A stretch of 64,000 nt of DNA from Parvibaculum sp963975745 (GTDB taxonomy: Bacteria; Pseudomonadota; Alphaproteobacteria; Parvibaculales; Parvibaculaceae): positions 16,593 through 80,592 of the forward strand of contig NZ_CAXBIB010000018.1 in the NCBI RefSeq assembly GCF_963975745.1. The letters are read 5' to 3'. Below the pieces are notes generated by a model, which had not been told where the DNA came from, made no database searches, and was given only the letters and a program-made list of their open reading frames with translations. The position numbers were made by a program, and so were the translations under genes. Positions 29,264 to 37,037 of the stretch are shown here, in pieces (position 1 is the first letter of the stretch; every line of letters begins with the position of its first letter).

Positions 29264-29297
29264 AACCCGGCCCGCGCCTCGCGGGGCCGGGTTTTTC
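29264..29297 (+). terminator. Strong orphan rho-independent terminator
   Basis: AACCCGGCCC (29264-29273) pairs perfectly with GGGCCGGGTT (29284-29293), followed by further T to 29296. It lies 170 bases after the ABM terminator and 106 bases before the next gene, with no recognised gene directly upstream. In the 344-base gap 29059-29402 this is the only strong structure besides the ABM terminator; it may end a small RNA or serve as a second stop. Confidence 0.8.
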
Positions 29298-29402
29298 TTC
29301 GCCGCGCGCGCAGCCGGGACGACAGCGCCGCCGATTGGCCGCTATAGTGGCCCGGCCGGCCCGCAAGCGGCAGGCGAAAGAAAAGGCCCGGGAAGGCGAG
29401 CG

Positions 29403-30269
29403 ATGGACGGCAGCGCCCACAGCAGCGAAGACGGCAACAGGAACGAGGCGGTCGGCATGATCCGCCGCGACCGGCGCCATGACGACCTGACGCCGATCCC
29501 GCGCGCCTGGTATGCGGACGATCCCGGCCTGACCGCCTTTTTCAACGCCATGTCGATCGCGATAGAGGAACTCGAACATTTCCTGCTGCGCTCGGTGCGC
29601 CCCTTCCGCGACACGGTGAAGGGCACGCCGCTCGAAGCGGCGCTCGACGATTTCCTGTTCCAGGAATCGACCCATTCGCGCGAGCATCGCCGCTACAACC
29701 GGCAGATCGACGAACAGGGCTTTCCGGCCGCCGCCCTGGCCGGGGAGCTGCGCGCAAAGGTGGCGCGCATGGAAGCCCGCCGCACGCCGCTCGAAAACCT
29801 GGCGCTGACGGCGGCCATCGAACATTTCACCGCGATCCTTGCCCATCAGCTGCTCGACCGGCCCGAACATCTGCGCGCCCATGCCTATCCGCCGCTGGTC
29901 CGGCTCTGGATCTGGCACGGCGCCGAGGAAGTCGAACACAAATCGGTGACCTTCGATCTGCTGGCGCGGCAGGTCTCGGGCGCGCGGCGCTACATGCTGC
30001 GCCTGAAGGCGATCCTGGCCGCGACCTTCCTGCTGCTGCCCTTTCTCTACCGCGTCACCTGGCGCTTCCTGAAGGCCGAGGGGCTGGCCTGGCGGCCGGC
30101 AAGCTGGCGCCTGATGCTGCGCGTGACATTGGTCTATCCGGGTTTCATGCGCCGCATGCTGCGCGACTATCTGCGCTGGTACCGGCCGGGCTTCCATCCC
30201 TGGGACCAGGACGACCGCGCGCTGCTGTTCCGCTGGCGCGACGGCGAGCCGGAACAGGGAATGCGCTGA
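29403..30269 (+). CDS. PF10118-type metal-dependent hydrolase (ferritin-like helical protein)
   Basis: A 288-residue protein of the family annotated as predicted metal-dependent hydrolase (PF10118). Helices carry repeated Glu/His metal-ligand motifs: EELEHFLL, FQESTHSREH, EHFTAILAHQLL and WHGAEEVEHKS, a pattern like diiron ferritin-like proteins. A hydrophobic stretch near residues 202-217 (LAATFLLLPFLYRVTW) suggests membrane association. The enzymatic role is not established for the family. The first ATG is used; a second in-frame ATG at 29458 (MIRRDRRHDD) is also possible. Confidence 0.8.
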   Translation: MDGSAHSSEDGNRNEAVGMIRRDRRHDDLTPIPRAWYADDPGLTAFFNAMSIAIEELEHFLLRSVRPFRDTVKGTPLEAALDDFLFQESTHSREHRRYNRQIDEQGFPAAALAGELRAKVARMEARRTPLENLALTAAIEHFTAILAHQLLDRPEHLRAHAYPPLVRLWIWHGAEEVEHKSVTFDLLARQVSGARRYMLRLKAILAATFLLLPFLYRVTWRFLKAEGLAWRPASWRLMLRVTLVYPGFMRRMLRDYLRWYRPGFHPWDQDDRALLFRWRDGEPEQGMR

Positions 30270-30306
30270 ACGCCGCCTTGCGGCCGCCACCCCGGAGGAC
30301 CCGAGC

Positions 30307-30852
30307 ATGCACCTGCCGCCTTTCCGCACTGCCGCACTTGCGGTCCTGCTGCTGCTGCCGGGCTGCTTCACCTCGGACACCGACCTGATCGCAGCCGTCG
30401 ATGCCGATTATCCGGTCGCCGACGGCGCGCGCTTCGCGCTGCACCGGCTGGACGATGACGGCAACCGCGCCGGCGACGCGCCCGATACCGTCACCGTCAC
30501 CCGCGACGGCGACTGGTATCTGATGACCACGGGCGCCGACGGCAAGCCCTTCCGTGGACGGATGGACGAGATCGCACCCGGTCTTCATGCGGTGATGGCG
30601 CGCGAGGCGGATGTCGCCGGCCCGGGCGGCCTCTATGTGCTGCTCGAACGCGCCGGCGCCGACTGGAAGCGCTGGAGCATGATCTGCCCCGACTTTGTGG
30701 CGCTGGCGGAGGCGCGCGGTGTTGCGCTGACGGAATTCGGCGTCACGGTCGCAAACAGCGATTGCATGGTGACGGATTTCGCGAGTTTGAAGAAGGCGCT
30801 GATGTTTGCCCATGCGTTCGGCAAGCCGGATGCGGTTTATGTCGCGGAGTGA
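30307..30852 (+). CDS. Hypothetical lipoprotein
   Basis: A 181-residue predicted lipoprotein with signal peptide and lipobox LLPGC, acylated at C20. The mature region is acidic, with two cysteines (MICPDF, SDCMVTDF) that could form a disulfide in the periplasm. I recognise no enzymatic motif and cannot assign a function. It follows the PF10118 gene after a 37-base gap that includes GGAGGA before its ATG, so the two may be co-transcribed. A palindromic intergenic element and a terminator follow it. Confidence 0.78.
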   Translation: MHLPPFRTAALAVLLLLPGCFTSDTDLIAAVDADYPVADGARFALHRLDDDGNRAGDAPDTVTVTRDGDWYLMTTGADGKPFRGRMDEIAPGLHAVMAREADVAGPGGLYVLLERAGADWKRWSMICPDFVALAEARGVALTEFGVTVANSDCMVTDFASLKKALMFAHAFGKPDAVYVAE

Positions 30853-30872
30853 GGGGCAAACGAGAGTCTGTC

Positions 30873-30980
30873 CCCCTCACCCTTCCCACCGACGCGGCTG
30901 ACGCCGCATCGGCGGGCCCCTTCCCTCTCCCCAACGGGGAGAGGGAGGGAGCGGGCGTCAGCCCGCGGAAGGGTGAGGGG
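30873..30980. repeat. Palindromic intergenic element (nested hairpins)
   Basis: Outer arms CCCCTCACCCTTCC (30873-30886) and GGAAGGGTGAGGGG (30967-30980) are exact complements. Inside are GCTGACGCC/GGCGTCAGC and CCCTCTCCCC/GGGGAGAGGG pairs, so the whole ~108 bases can fold into one cruciform. This composition is typical of the mobile short palindromic elements scattered between genes in Rhizobiales-like genomes. Confidence 0.85.
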
Positions 30981-30990
30981 CCCTCAGCAA

Positions 30991-31016
30991 AAAGGCCGCC
31001 CGGTGAGGCGGCCTTT
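30991..31016. terminator. Bidirectional rho-independent terminator after sdhB and the lipoprotein gene
   Basis: AAAGGCCGCC (30991-31000) and GGCGGCCTTT (31007-31016) form a perfect 10-base stem with a 6-base loop. The A and T runs at either end give a T tail in both directions, so it can stop sdhB transcription (minus strand, ending at 31040) and the lipoprotein transcript (plus strand). Confidence 0.85.
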
Positions 31017-31039
31017 GATATTTCGTCCGTGAGCTGAAA

Positions 31040-31819
31040 TCAGACCTGCCGCTCGACCATCATCTTCTTGATCTCGGCGATGGCCTTGGCGGGGTTGAGG
31101 CCCTTGGGGCAGGCCCGGGTGCAGTTCATGATCGTGTGGCAGCGATAGAGGCGGAACGGGTCTTCGAGCGCATCGAGGCGTTCGCCGGTCGCCTCGTCGC
31201 GGCTGTCGATCAGCCAGCGATAGGCCTGCAGGAGCGCGGCCGGCCCCAGATAGCGGTCGCCGTTCCACCAGTAGGAGGGGCACGAGGTCGAGCAGCAGGC
31301 GCAGAGGATGCACTCGTAAAGCCCGTCGAGCTTTTCGCGGTCCTCATGCGACTGGCGCCATTCCTTTTCCGGCTCGGCCGATTTCGTCTGCAGCCAGGGC
31401 TCGATGAAGGCGTGCTGGGCATAGAAATTGGTGAGGTCGGGCACGAGGTCCTTGATCACCGGCATATGCGGCAGCGGATAGATCTTGACGTCGCCCTTGC
31501 ACTCGTCGATGCCCTTGGTGCAGGCCAGCGTATTCTCGCCGTCGATATTCATCGCGCAGGACCCGCAAATGCCCTCGCGGCAGGAACGGCGGAAGGTCAG
31601 CGTCTGGTCGGTCTCGTTCTTGATCTTGATCAGCGCGTCGAGAACCATCGGCCCGCACTGGTCGAGATCGACTTCGTAAGTGTCGATGCGCGGATTGGCC
31701 TCGTCGTCGGGCGACCAGCGATAGATGCGGAAACGCTTGACGTTCTTGGCATCCGGCGCGGCCTTGAAGGTCTCGCCTTCGCTCGTCGTGGAATTCTTCG
31801 GCAGAGTGAGTTGAACCAT
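31040..31819 (-). CDS. sdhB: Succinate dehydrogenase iron-sulfur subunit
   Basis: Electron-transfer subunit of complex II, 259 residues. The [2Fe-2S] cysteines are in CREGICGSCAMNIDG with a fourth in TLAC; the [4Fe-4S] and [3Fe-4S] ligands are in CILCACCSTSCPSYWW and CHTIMNCTRACPKGLNP. All ligands are present. It is the last gene of sdhCDAB but is separated from sdhA by 172 bases containing a palindromic element, so its expression may differ from the other subunits. Confidence 0.97.
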   Translation of the reverse strand: MVQLTLPKNSTTSEGETFKAAPDAKNVKRFRIYRWSPDDEANPRIDTYEVDLDQCGPMVLDALIKIKNETDQTLTFRRSCREGICGSCAMNIDGENTLACTKGIDECKGDVKIYPLPHMPVIKDLVPDLTNFYAQHAFIEPWLQTKSAEPEKEWRQSHEDREKLDGLYECILCACCSTSCPSYWWNGDRYLGPAALLQAYRWLIDSRDEATGERLDALEDPFRLYRCHTIMNCTRACPKGLNPAKAIAEIKKMMVERQV

Positions 31820-31882
31820 CTTGCTCTTCCTGAACCGGATCGGCTCCCTCGCACGATCCTGTTTTCTTCACTTTCAATCATC

Positions 31883-31971
31883 GTCATGACCCGCTTTATG
31901 CGGGTCATCCACGTCTTTGCGGCAAGCTCCGAAAGAAAGACGTGGATGGCCCGGACAAGCCGGGCCATGAC
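31883..31971. repeat. Palindromic element between sdhA and sdhB
   Basis: Several hairpins are nested here: ATGACCCGC/GCGGGTCAT near 31887-31907, CATCCACGTCTTT/AAAGACGTGGATG as the main long arms, and GCCCGG/CCGGGC near 31948-31964, with outer GTCATG/CATGAC. It is a different family from the element at 30873 but of the same general kind. It sits inside the sdh operon, where the transcript would fold strongly. Confidence 0.85.
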
Positions 31972-31991
31972 GGATATGGGTTAATCTGTAC

Positions 31992-33782
31992 TCAATACAC
32001 TCTGGCCTTCGGCTTGATGTATTCGATGTCGTTGGAGAGCGTCCAGGCATGGACCGGGCGATAGTCGAGCGCGGGGCTGCCGTTCTCGTCGACCCAGCAC
32101 AGCGTGTGCTTCATCCAGTTCTCGTCGTTGCGCTCGGGGAAATCCTCGCGCGCATGGGCGCCGCGGCTTTCCTCGCGATTGACCGCGCCCTCGACGGTGG
32201 CGATCGCCTGCACGATCAGATTGTCGAATTCGAGCGTCTCGATCAGATCGGAATTCCAGATCAGCGAACGGTCGGTGACCTTGAGATCGCCCATCGCCGC
32301 ATGCACATCGGCGACGCGCTTCTTGCCCGACATCAGCGTCTCGCCGGTGCGGAAGACGGCGACGTCCTCCTGCATGGCGCGCTGCATGGTGAGGCGGAGT
32401 TCGGCGGTCGGCGTCGTGCCCTTGGCATTGCGGAAACGGTCGAGACGCGCCAGCGCATGGTCGCCGGTCTCCCTGGCCATTTCCGGCTGGCGCTGGCCCG
32501 GCGTCACCAGTTCGGCGGCGCGAAGCCCCGCGGCGCGGCCGAAGACCACGAGGTCGATCAGCGAATTGGAGCCGAGACGGTTGGCGCCATGCACCGAGAC
32601 GCAGGCCGCCTCGCCGATCGCCATCAGGCCCGGCACCACCGTGTCGGGATCGCCGTTCTTCAGCGTCAGCACCTCGCCGTGGAAATTGGTCGGGATGCCG
32701 CCCATGTTGTAATGGACCGTCGGCAGCACCGGGATCGGCTCCTTCGTGACATCGACGCCGGCGAAGATGCGCGCCGATTCAGAAATGCCGGGCAGGCGCT
32801 CGTGAAGGATCGCCGGGTCGAGATGATCGAGATGCAGATGGATGTGATCCTTCTGCGCGCCGACGCCGCGGCCTTCGCGAATCTCGACCGTCATCGAACG
32901 CGAGACGACGTCGCGCGAGGCCAGATCCTTGGCCGAGGGCGCATAGCGTTCCATGAAACGCTCGCCTTCGGAATTGGTGAGATAGCCGCCCTCGCCGCGC
33001 GCACCTTCGGTGATCAGGCAGCCGGCGCCATAGATGCCGGTCGGGTGGAACTGCACGAATTCCATGTCCTGCAAGGGCAGGCCGGCGCGCAGCACCATCG
33101 CATTGCCGTCGCCGGTGCAGGTATGGGCCGAGGTCGCCGAAAAGTAAGCGCGGCCATAGCCGCCGGTCGCCAGGATGACGAGGGAAGCGCGGAAGCGGTG
33201 AACCTCGCCGGTCGCCATGTCGAGCGCGACGACGCCGCGGCACTGGCCTTCCGCATCCATGATCAGGTCGATGGCGAAATATTCGATATAGAACTGCGCC
33301 TTGTGGCGCACCGACTGACCGTAAAGCGTGTGCAGCATGGCGTGACCGGTGCGGTCGGCCGCCGCGCAGGTGCGCTGGGCGATGCCTTCGCCGAAATTGG
33401 TGGTCATGCCGCCAAAGGGGCGCTGATAGATCTTGCCTTCCTCGGTGCGGGAGAAAGGTACGCCGAAATGTTCGAGCTCGTAGACCGCTTCCGGCGCCTG
33501 CCGGCAGAGATATTCGATGGCGTCCTGGTCGCCGAGCCAGTCGGAGCCCTTGACCGTGTCGTACATGTGCCAGCGCCAGTCGTCCGGGCCCATATTGCCG
33601 AGCGAGGCGGAAATGCCGCCCTGCGCCGCCACCGTGTGGCTGCGGGTCGGGAAGACCTTGGTGATGTTGGCGGTGCGCAAGCCCTTTTCGACGCAACCCA
33701 GCGTCGCGCGCAGTCCCGCGCCGCCGGCGCCGACGACGACGACATCGAAAGTGTGATCGGTGAATGTGTAGCTCGACGTCAT
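31992..33782 (-). CDS. sdhA: Succinate dehydrogenase flavoprotein subunit
   Basis: Catalytic FAD subunit of complex II, oxidising succinate to fumarate, 596 residues. The FAD-binding GAGGAGLRATLG lies near residue 17 and the covalent flavin attachment histidine is in TRSHTVAAQGGISA. The substrate-site HPTGIYGAGCLITEGARGEGG segment is intact, as is the C-terminal YRPVHAWTLSNDIEYI. It follows sdhD by 26 bases. The enzyme links the TCA block of this window to the ubiquinone pool. Confidence 0.97.
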   Translation of the reverse strand: MTSSYTFTDHTFDVVVVGAGGAGLRATLGCVEKGLRTANITKVFPTRSHTVAAQGGISASLGNMGPDDWRWHMYDTVKGSDWLGDQDAIEYLCRQAPEAVYELEHFGVPFSRTEEGKIYQRPFGGMTTNFGEGIAQRTCAAADRTGHAMLHTLYGQSVRHKAQFYIEYFAIDLIMDAEGQCRGVVALDMATGEVHRFRASLVILATGGYGRAYFSATSAHTCTGDGNAMVLRAGLPLQDMEFVQFHPTGIYGAGCLITEGARGEGGYLTNSEGERFMERYAPSAKDLASRDVVSRSMTVEIREGRGVGAQKDHIHLHLDHLDPAILHERLPGISESARIFAGVDVTKEPIPVLPTVHYNMGGIPTNFHGEVLTLKNGDPDTVVPGLMAIGEAACVSVHGANRLGSNSLIDLVVFGRAAGLRAAELVTPGQRQPEMARETGDHALARLDRFRNAKGTTPTAELRLTMQRAMQEDVAVFRTGETLMSGKKRVADVHAAMGDLKVTDRSLIWNSDLIETLEFDNLIVQAIATVEGAVNREESRGAHAREDFPERNDENWMKHTLCWVDENGSPALDYRPVHAWTLSNDIEYIKPKARVY

Positions 33783-33808
33783 GGAAGGCTCTTTCGACGC
33801 AGGAGAGA

Positions 33809-34192
33809 TCAGGAACCGAAACCGATTTTCAGGGCCGCATAGACACAGGCGATGCCGATGGCGGCCGAGAAGAAGATGTTGAGCAGCAAGGACAGCGTCC
33901 GGATGCCTTCGCCATGCACGTAATCCTCGATGATGACCTGCATGCCGAGGCGCATGTGCCAGACGCCCGACAGGATCAGCGCCAGCAGCGCGATCACAGC
34001 CAGCGGATGACCGAGATAAGTCTTCACCGTCAGATAGTCGGCGCCCGACAGCGCGACCAGCGCGGCGATCAGGAAAAGCGCCAGCGGCACATTGGCCGCC
34101 GCCGTGACGCGCTGCAGCCAGAAATGGCGGGAACCGGATCTGGCCGAGCCGAGGCCGCGGACGCGGCTCAAAGGTGTGCGCATGTCGGCCAT
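33809..34192 (-). CDS. sdhD: Succinate dehydrogenase membrane anchor subunit
   Basis: Small membrane anchor of complex II that with SdhC binds heme b and ubiquinone. It has 127 residues and three predicted membrane helices (about 31-50, 61-79 and 100-121). The conserved QRVTAAANVPLALFL entry and the HMRLGMQVIIEDYVH helix end (heme/quinone region) are visible. The ATG at 34192 overlaps the stop of sdhC (ATGA type), so a longer upstream frame is rejected. It is the second gene of sdhCDAB. Confidence 0.94.
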   Translation of the reverse strand: MADMRTPLSRVRGLGSARSGSRHFWLQRVTAAANVPLALFLIAALVALSGADYLTVKTYLGHPLAVIALLALILSGVWHMRLGMQVIIEDYVHGEGIRTLSLLLNIFFSAAIGIACVYAALKIGFGS

Positions 34193-34596
34193 CAGAGCGC
34201 TCCCATCATGCTGTAGCCGGCGATCCAGACCAGCAGCGTCAGCACCACCGAGCCGATGACGGTGCCCCAGGCCATGCGGTTGGCGGTGGCGATCTCGAAG
34301 CCCTTGCCGAAATCCCAGATGAAATGACGGATGCCGCCCAGCATGTGATGGATCAGCGCCCAGGTGTAGCCGAAGAGAATGAAGCGACCGAACCAGGAGC
34401 CGATGAAGCCTTCGAAGACCGCATAGGCCTCGGGGCCCGAGGCCAGCGCGATCAGCCACCAGGCCAGAAGCAGCGTACCGGCATAGAGCCCGGCGCCGGT
34501 GATGCGGTGGACGATCGACATGACCATGGTCACGGTCAGGCGGTAGATCTGCAGATGCGGGGAAAGCGGCCTTGCGGCCTGTCGCGATTCAGACAT
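34192..34596 (-). CDS. sdhC: Succinate dehydrogenase cytochrome b556 subunit
   Basis: Cytochrome b anchor of complex II, 134 residues with three membrane helices. The family signature RPLSPHLQIYRLTVTMVMSI, then SIVHRITGAGLYAGTL (quinone-site Ser/Arg) and the heme-ligand histidine in HHMLGGIRHFIWDFGKG, are all present. It is the first gene of the sdh operon. The 282-base divergent gap to the thioesterase gene should hold its promoter, but I cannot point to clear boxes. Confidence 0.95.
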   Translation of the reverse strand: MSESRQAARPLSPHLQIYRLTVTMVMSIVHRITGAGLYAGTLLLAWWLIALASGPEAYAVFEGFIGSWFGRFILFGYTWALIHHMLGGIRHFIWDFGKGFEIATANRMAWGTVIGSVVLTLLVWIAGYSMMGAL

Positions 34597-34878
34597 TCGT
34601 GTTTTCCCAAAGGACGCGGGGTCGGACCGGGCGGGGAGAGGCGGCGAAGCCCCTGTCGAGACTGTTGTTTATCGCGCGGCGGCGCCCAAGGCAAATCCCG
34701 GGACGGCCGCCGCAAACCGGCTCTGTGCAAGCGGATTTGCGCAGAACCGGTCATGAAATGGCGCTTGAAAACGCTACGGCAAGCCCGGCGGCGCAAATCA
34801 CCTTGCGCCGGACGCAGGCAGGCAGGCGGCGCGCGATCGGGCAGATTGCCGTCACCCCCAACCAGCCGGAGCCTGCCG

Positions 34879-35322
34879 ATGACCGCCCTGCCCCATGGCG
34901 AAAGCCCCGAAGCCCGTGTGACCCGCGTGCTGAGCGAACAGCCCTTTTCGATGCTGCTGGGGGCGCGGGCCGGCCGGATCGCCCGCGGCCATGCCGAACT
35001 GATCGTCGAGAACCGGCCCGACCTGACCCAGAACAACGGCTTCATGCATGGCGGGGTGATCGGCTATCTGGCCGACAATGCGGCCGGCTGCGCCGCCTCG
35101 ACCATGCTGCCCGAAGGCGCGGCAGGCCTGGTGACCGCCGAATACAAGCTCAATCTGCTGCGCCCGGCCACCGGCGCCCGCGCCGTGGCGCGCGGCGAAG
35201 TGGTGAAGGCCGGGCGCCGGCAATGCGTCGCCGAGACGCGGGTCTGGTGCGTGACGGGTGGCGAGGAAAAGCTGGTCGCCATCGCGCTGGCGACGCTTGC
35301 CTACATATATCCGGAAGACTGA
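34879..35322 (+). CDS. PaaI-family hotdog thioesterase
   Basis: Single-domain hotdog acyl-CoA thioesterase, 147 residues. The family motif is NNGFMHGGVIGYLADNAAG, with the conserved HGG and the following acidic/Asn residue of the active site, and the second strand TAEYKLNLLRPA is typical. Such enzymes hydrolyse aromatic or short to medium-chain CoA esters; the substrate here is not predictable. The start at 34879 (MTALPHGESPEARV) matches family length; the frame remains open far upstream without family similarity. Confidence 0.87.
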   Translation: MTALPHGESPEARVTRVLSEQPFSMLLGARAGRIARGHAELIVENRPDLTQNNGFMHGGVIGYLADNAAGCAASTMLPEGAAGLVTAEYKLNLLRPATGARAVARGEVVKAGRRQCVAETRVWCVTGGEEKLVAIALATLAYIYPED

Positions 35323-35332
35323 GGCCGGCCCT

Positions 35333-35917
35333 TCAGGCGGCGAACCCGCCGAAATCCGGCTTCGGCACGCCCCAGCCGATATCGAGCCAGTGCCAGACGG
35401 TCGAATGTTCGACACGGCGGACCGCCGGCAGGCCGGTATCGGGCGCATCGAAATCGACATAGACCATGATCTGGTCGGGCACGGTGCCGCTCTTTGCGAT
35501 CGGCAGGATCGTGTATTCCCAGCTCATGCGGCCTCCGCCGGCGGTCGCCGCCGGCGTCGATTGCCAGAGCCCGCAGGGCCGGTCGAGACAGGCGATGACG
35601 CTGTCATAGGCGAGACGGGCAATCGCCGGATCGACCAGCGTCAGATAGTCGAGGCCGGTGAGGTCCTGACCGAAGAAATCGAAAAAGCCCGAACCGACAA
35701 GCCGGAACGGCAGGGCGGGCTTGTCGCGGCCGGGTTCGATGATGGCGAAACGGCGGGCGAAACGGGCGATGCGCTTCAGTTCGATGGCGCGGCGCGTGGG
35801 AATGGCGAGGCCGTCACGCGCGGCTTCCCAGGCTTCCTCGAAGGCAAGGCTGTCGGCCGAGCGCTGTCCGGTTCCGTGAGATGGCGATGGATAGGCGCTG
35901 CCGGGCGACACTAACAT
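35333..35917 (-). CDS. PAS domain-containing protein (PF07310-like)
   Basis: A 194-residue protein of the PAS_5 (PF07310) type common in Rhizobiales- and Rhodospirillales-like genomes. Conserved features are the early RRAIELKRIARFARRFAI segment, FRLVGSGFFDFFGQDLTGLDYL in the PAS core, and the ILPIAKSG strand. There is no attached output domain, so it probably senses a small ligand and acts through a partner, but no function is established. It converges on the thioesterase gene with 10 bases between stops. Confidence 0.75.
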   Translation of the reverse strand: MLVSPGSAYPSPSHGTGQRSADSLAFEEAWEAARDGLAIPTRRAIELKRIARFARRFAIIEPGRDKPALPFRLVGSGFFDFFGQDLTGLDYLTLVDPAIARLAYDSVIACLDRPCGLWQSTPAATAGGGRMSWEYTILPIAKSGTVPDQIMVYVDFDAPDTGLPAVRRVEHSTVWHWLDIGWGVPKPDFGGFAA

Positions 35918-35981
35918 GATGGCTCCGCTGGAAGAGCTTCAATCTAGCGGGGGCCCGTAAACGAAACATGAAAACCGCCCC

Positions 35982-37031
35982 TCAGCGGCGCGGCATCAGC
36001 ACCCAGCAGTCGAGATCGAGAATGACGCCGTCCTCATAGCCCTTGTCCTTCGCGCCCGGAAAATCGGCGCAAGTCCGGTCTTTCGTCGCGATGGTGCGGA
36101 TGCGCAGCGCGCCGATGTCCTCGCGCCCGGCCAGCGTCGATTTCGCCAGCACTTCCGACCAGGCAAAGACCGTGTCGCCGGCAAAGCAGGGCGCGACATG
36201 GCGCCCGGCATTGATGGCAGCGACGAGAACCGCATTGCCGAGCCCGTTGAAGGACAGCGAACGGGCCAGCGAAATGACATGGCCGCCATAGATCAGGCGG
36301 CGGCCGAAGCGGCCCTTGCCTTCCGTGAACTGATTGAAATGCACCTTGGCCGTGTTCTGGTAGAGGCGCGTCGCCATCATGTGTTCGGCTTCCTCGATGG
36401 TGACGCCGTCGACATGGTCGATCTTCTCACCGACCTCGTAATCGTCCCAGAGATGCGGGCTGCCGGACGCAACCGTGTCGAAGCCCTTGAAGGAAATCCT
36501 TGCCGGCGCCACGAGATGCGACGGATCGACGATCGCCGGCAGATGCGGCACATCGGCCTCCGGTGCCGGCGCCGCCTTGTCGCGTTTGCGGACCATCACC
36601 CAGCGCACATAATCGATGACGGTTTCGCCGCGCTGGTTGCGCCCCGTCGAACGCACATAGACGGTGCCGGTCTCGCCGTTGGAATTCTCCTTCAGGCCGA
36701 TCACCTTCGATTCGGTCGAAAGCGTGTCGCCCGGAAAGACCGGCTTCAGGAACTTGCAATCGGCATAGCCGAGATTGGCGACCGCATTGAGCGAGATGTC
36801 GGGCACGGTCTTGCCGAAGACGATGTGGAAGGCGAGGAGATCGTCGATGGGCGCGGTCGCATAGCCGGCCTTGCGCGCGACTTCCGCCGAGGATTGCAAC
36901 GCAAAGCGCGAACCGAACAATGCCTGGTAGAGCGCCGTGTCGCCCTCGCTCAGCGTGCGCGGCGTCGCATGATGCAGCACCCGCCCGACACGGAAGTCCT
37001 CGAAGAAATTGCCGGCATTGGTCTTGGTCAT
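35982..37031 (-). CDS. MaoC-type dehydratase, probable mesaconyl-CoA hydratase
   Basis: A 349-residue double-hotdog (R)-specific hydratase. Two MaoC-like halves are visible (about 8-150 and 200-340), for example NFFEDFRVGRVLHHATPRTL and HLWDDYEVGEKIDHVDGVTI. Length and sequence match mesaconyl-CoA hydratase of the ethylmalonyl-CoA pathway, which interconverts mesaconyl-C1-CoA and beta-methylmalyl-CoA. The neighbouring CitE-like gene lies 6 bases upstream in the same operon, which supports the role. I see no crotonyl-CoA carboxylase/reductase in the window, so operation of the whole pathway is inference. Confidence 0.85.
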   Translation of the reverse strand: MTKTNAGNFFEDFRVGRVLHHATPRTLSEGDTALYQALFGSRFALQSSAEVARKAGYATAPIDDLLAFHIVFGKTVPDISLNAVANLGYADCKFLKPVFPGDTLSTESKVIGLKENSNGETGTVYVRSTGRNQRGETVIDYVRWVMVRKRDKAAPAPEADVPHLPAIVDPSHLVAPARISFKGFDTVASGSPHLWDDYEVGEKIDHVDGVTIEEAEHMMATRLYQNTAKVHFNQFTEGKGRFGRRLIYGGHVISLARSLSFNGLGNAVLVAAINAGRHVAPCFAGDTVFAWSEVLAKSTLAGREDIGALRIRTIATKDRTCADFPGAKDKGYEDGVILDLDCWVLMPRR

Positions 37032-37037
37032 CTGTGC

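Noticed and set aside
32049..33842. Plus-strand open frame of 597 residues opposite sdhA
   Set aside because: Antisense shadow of a highly conserved flavoprotein gene.
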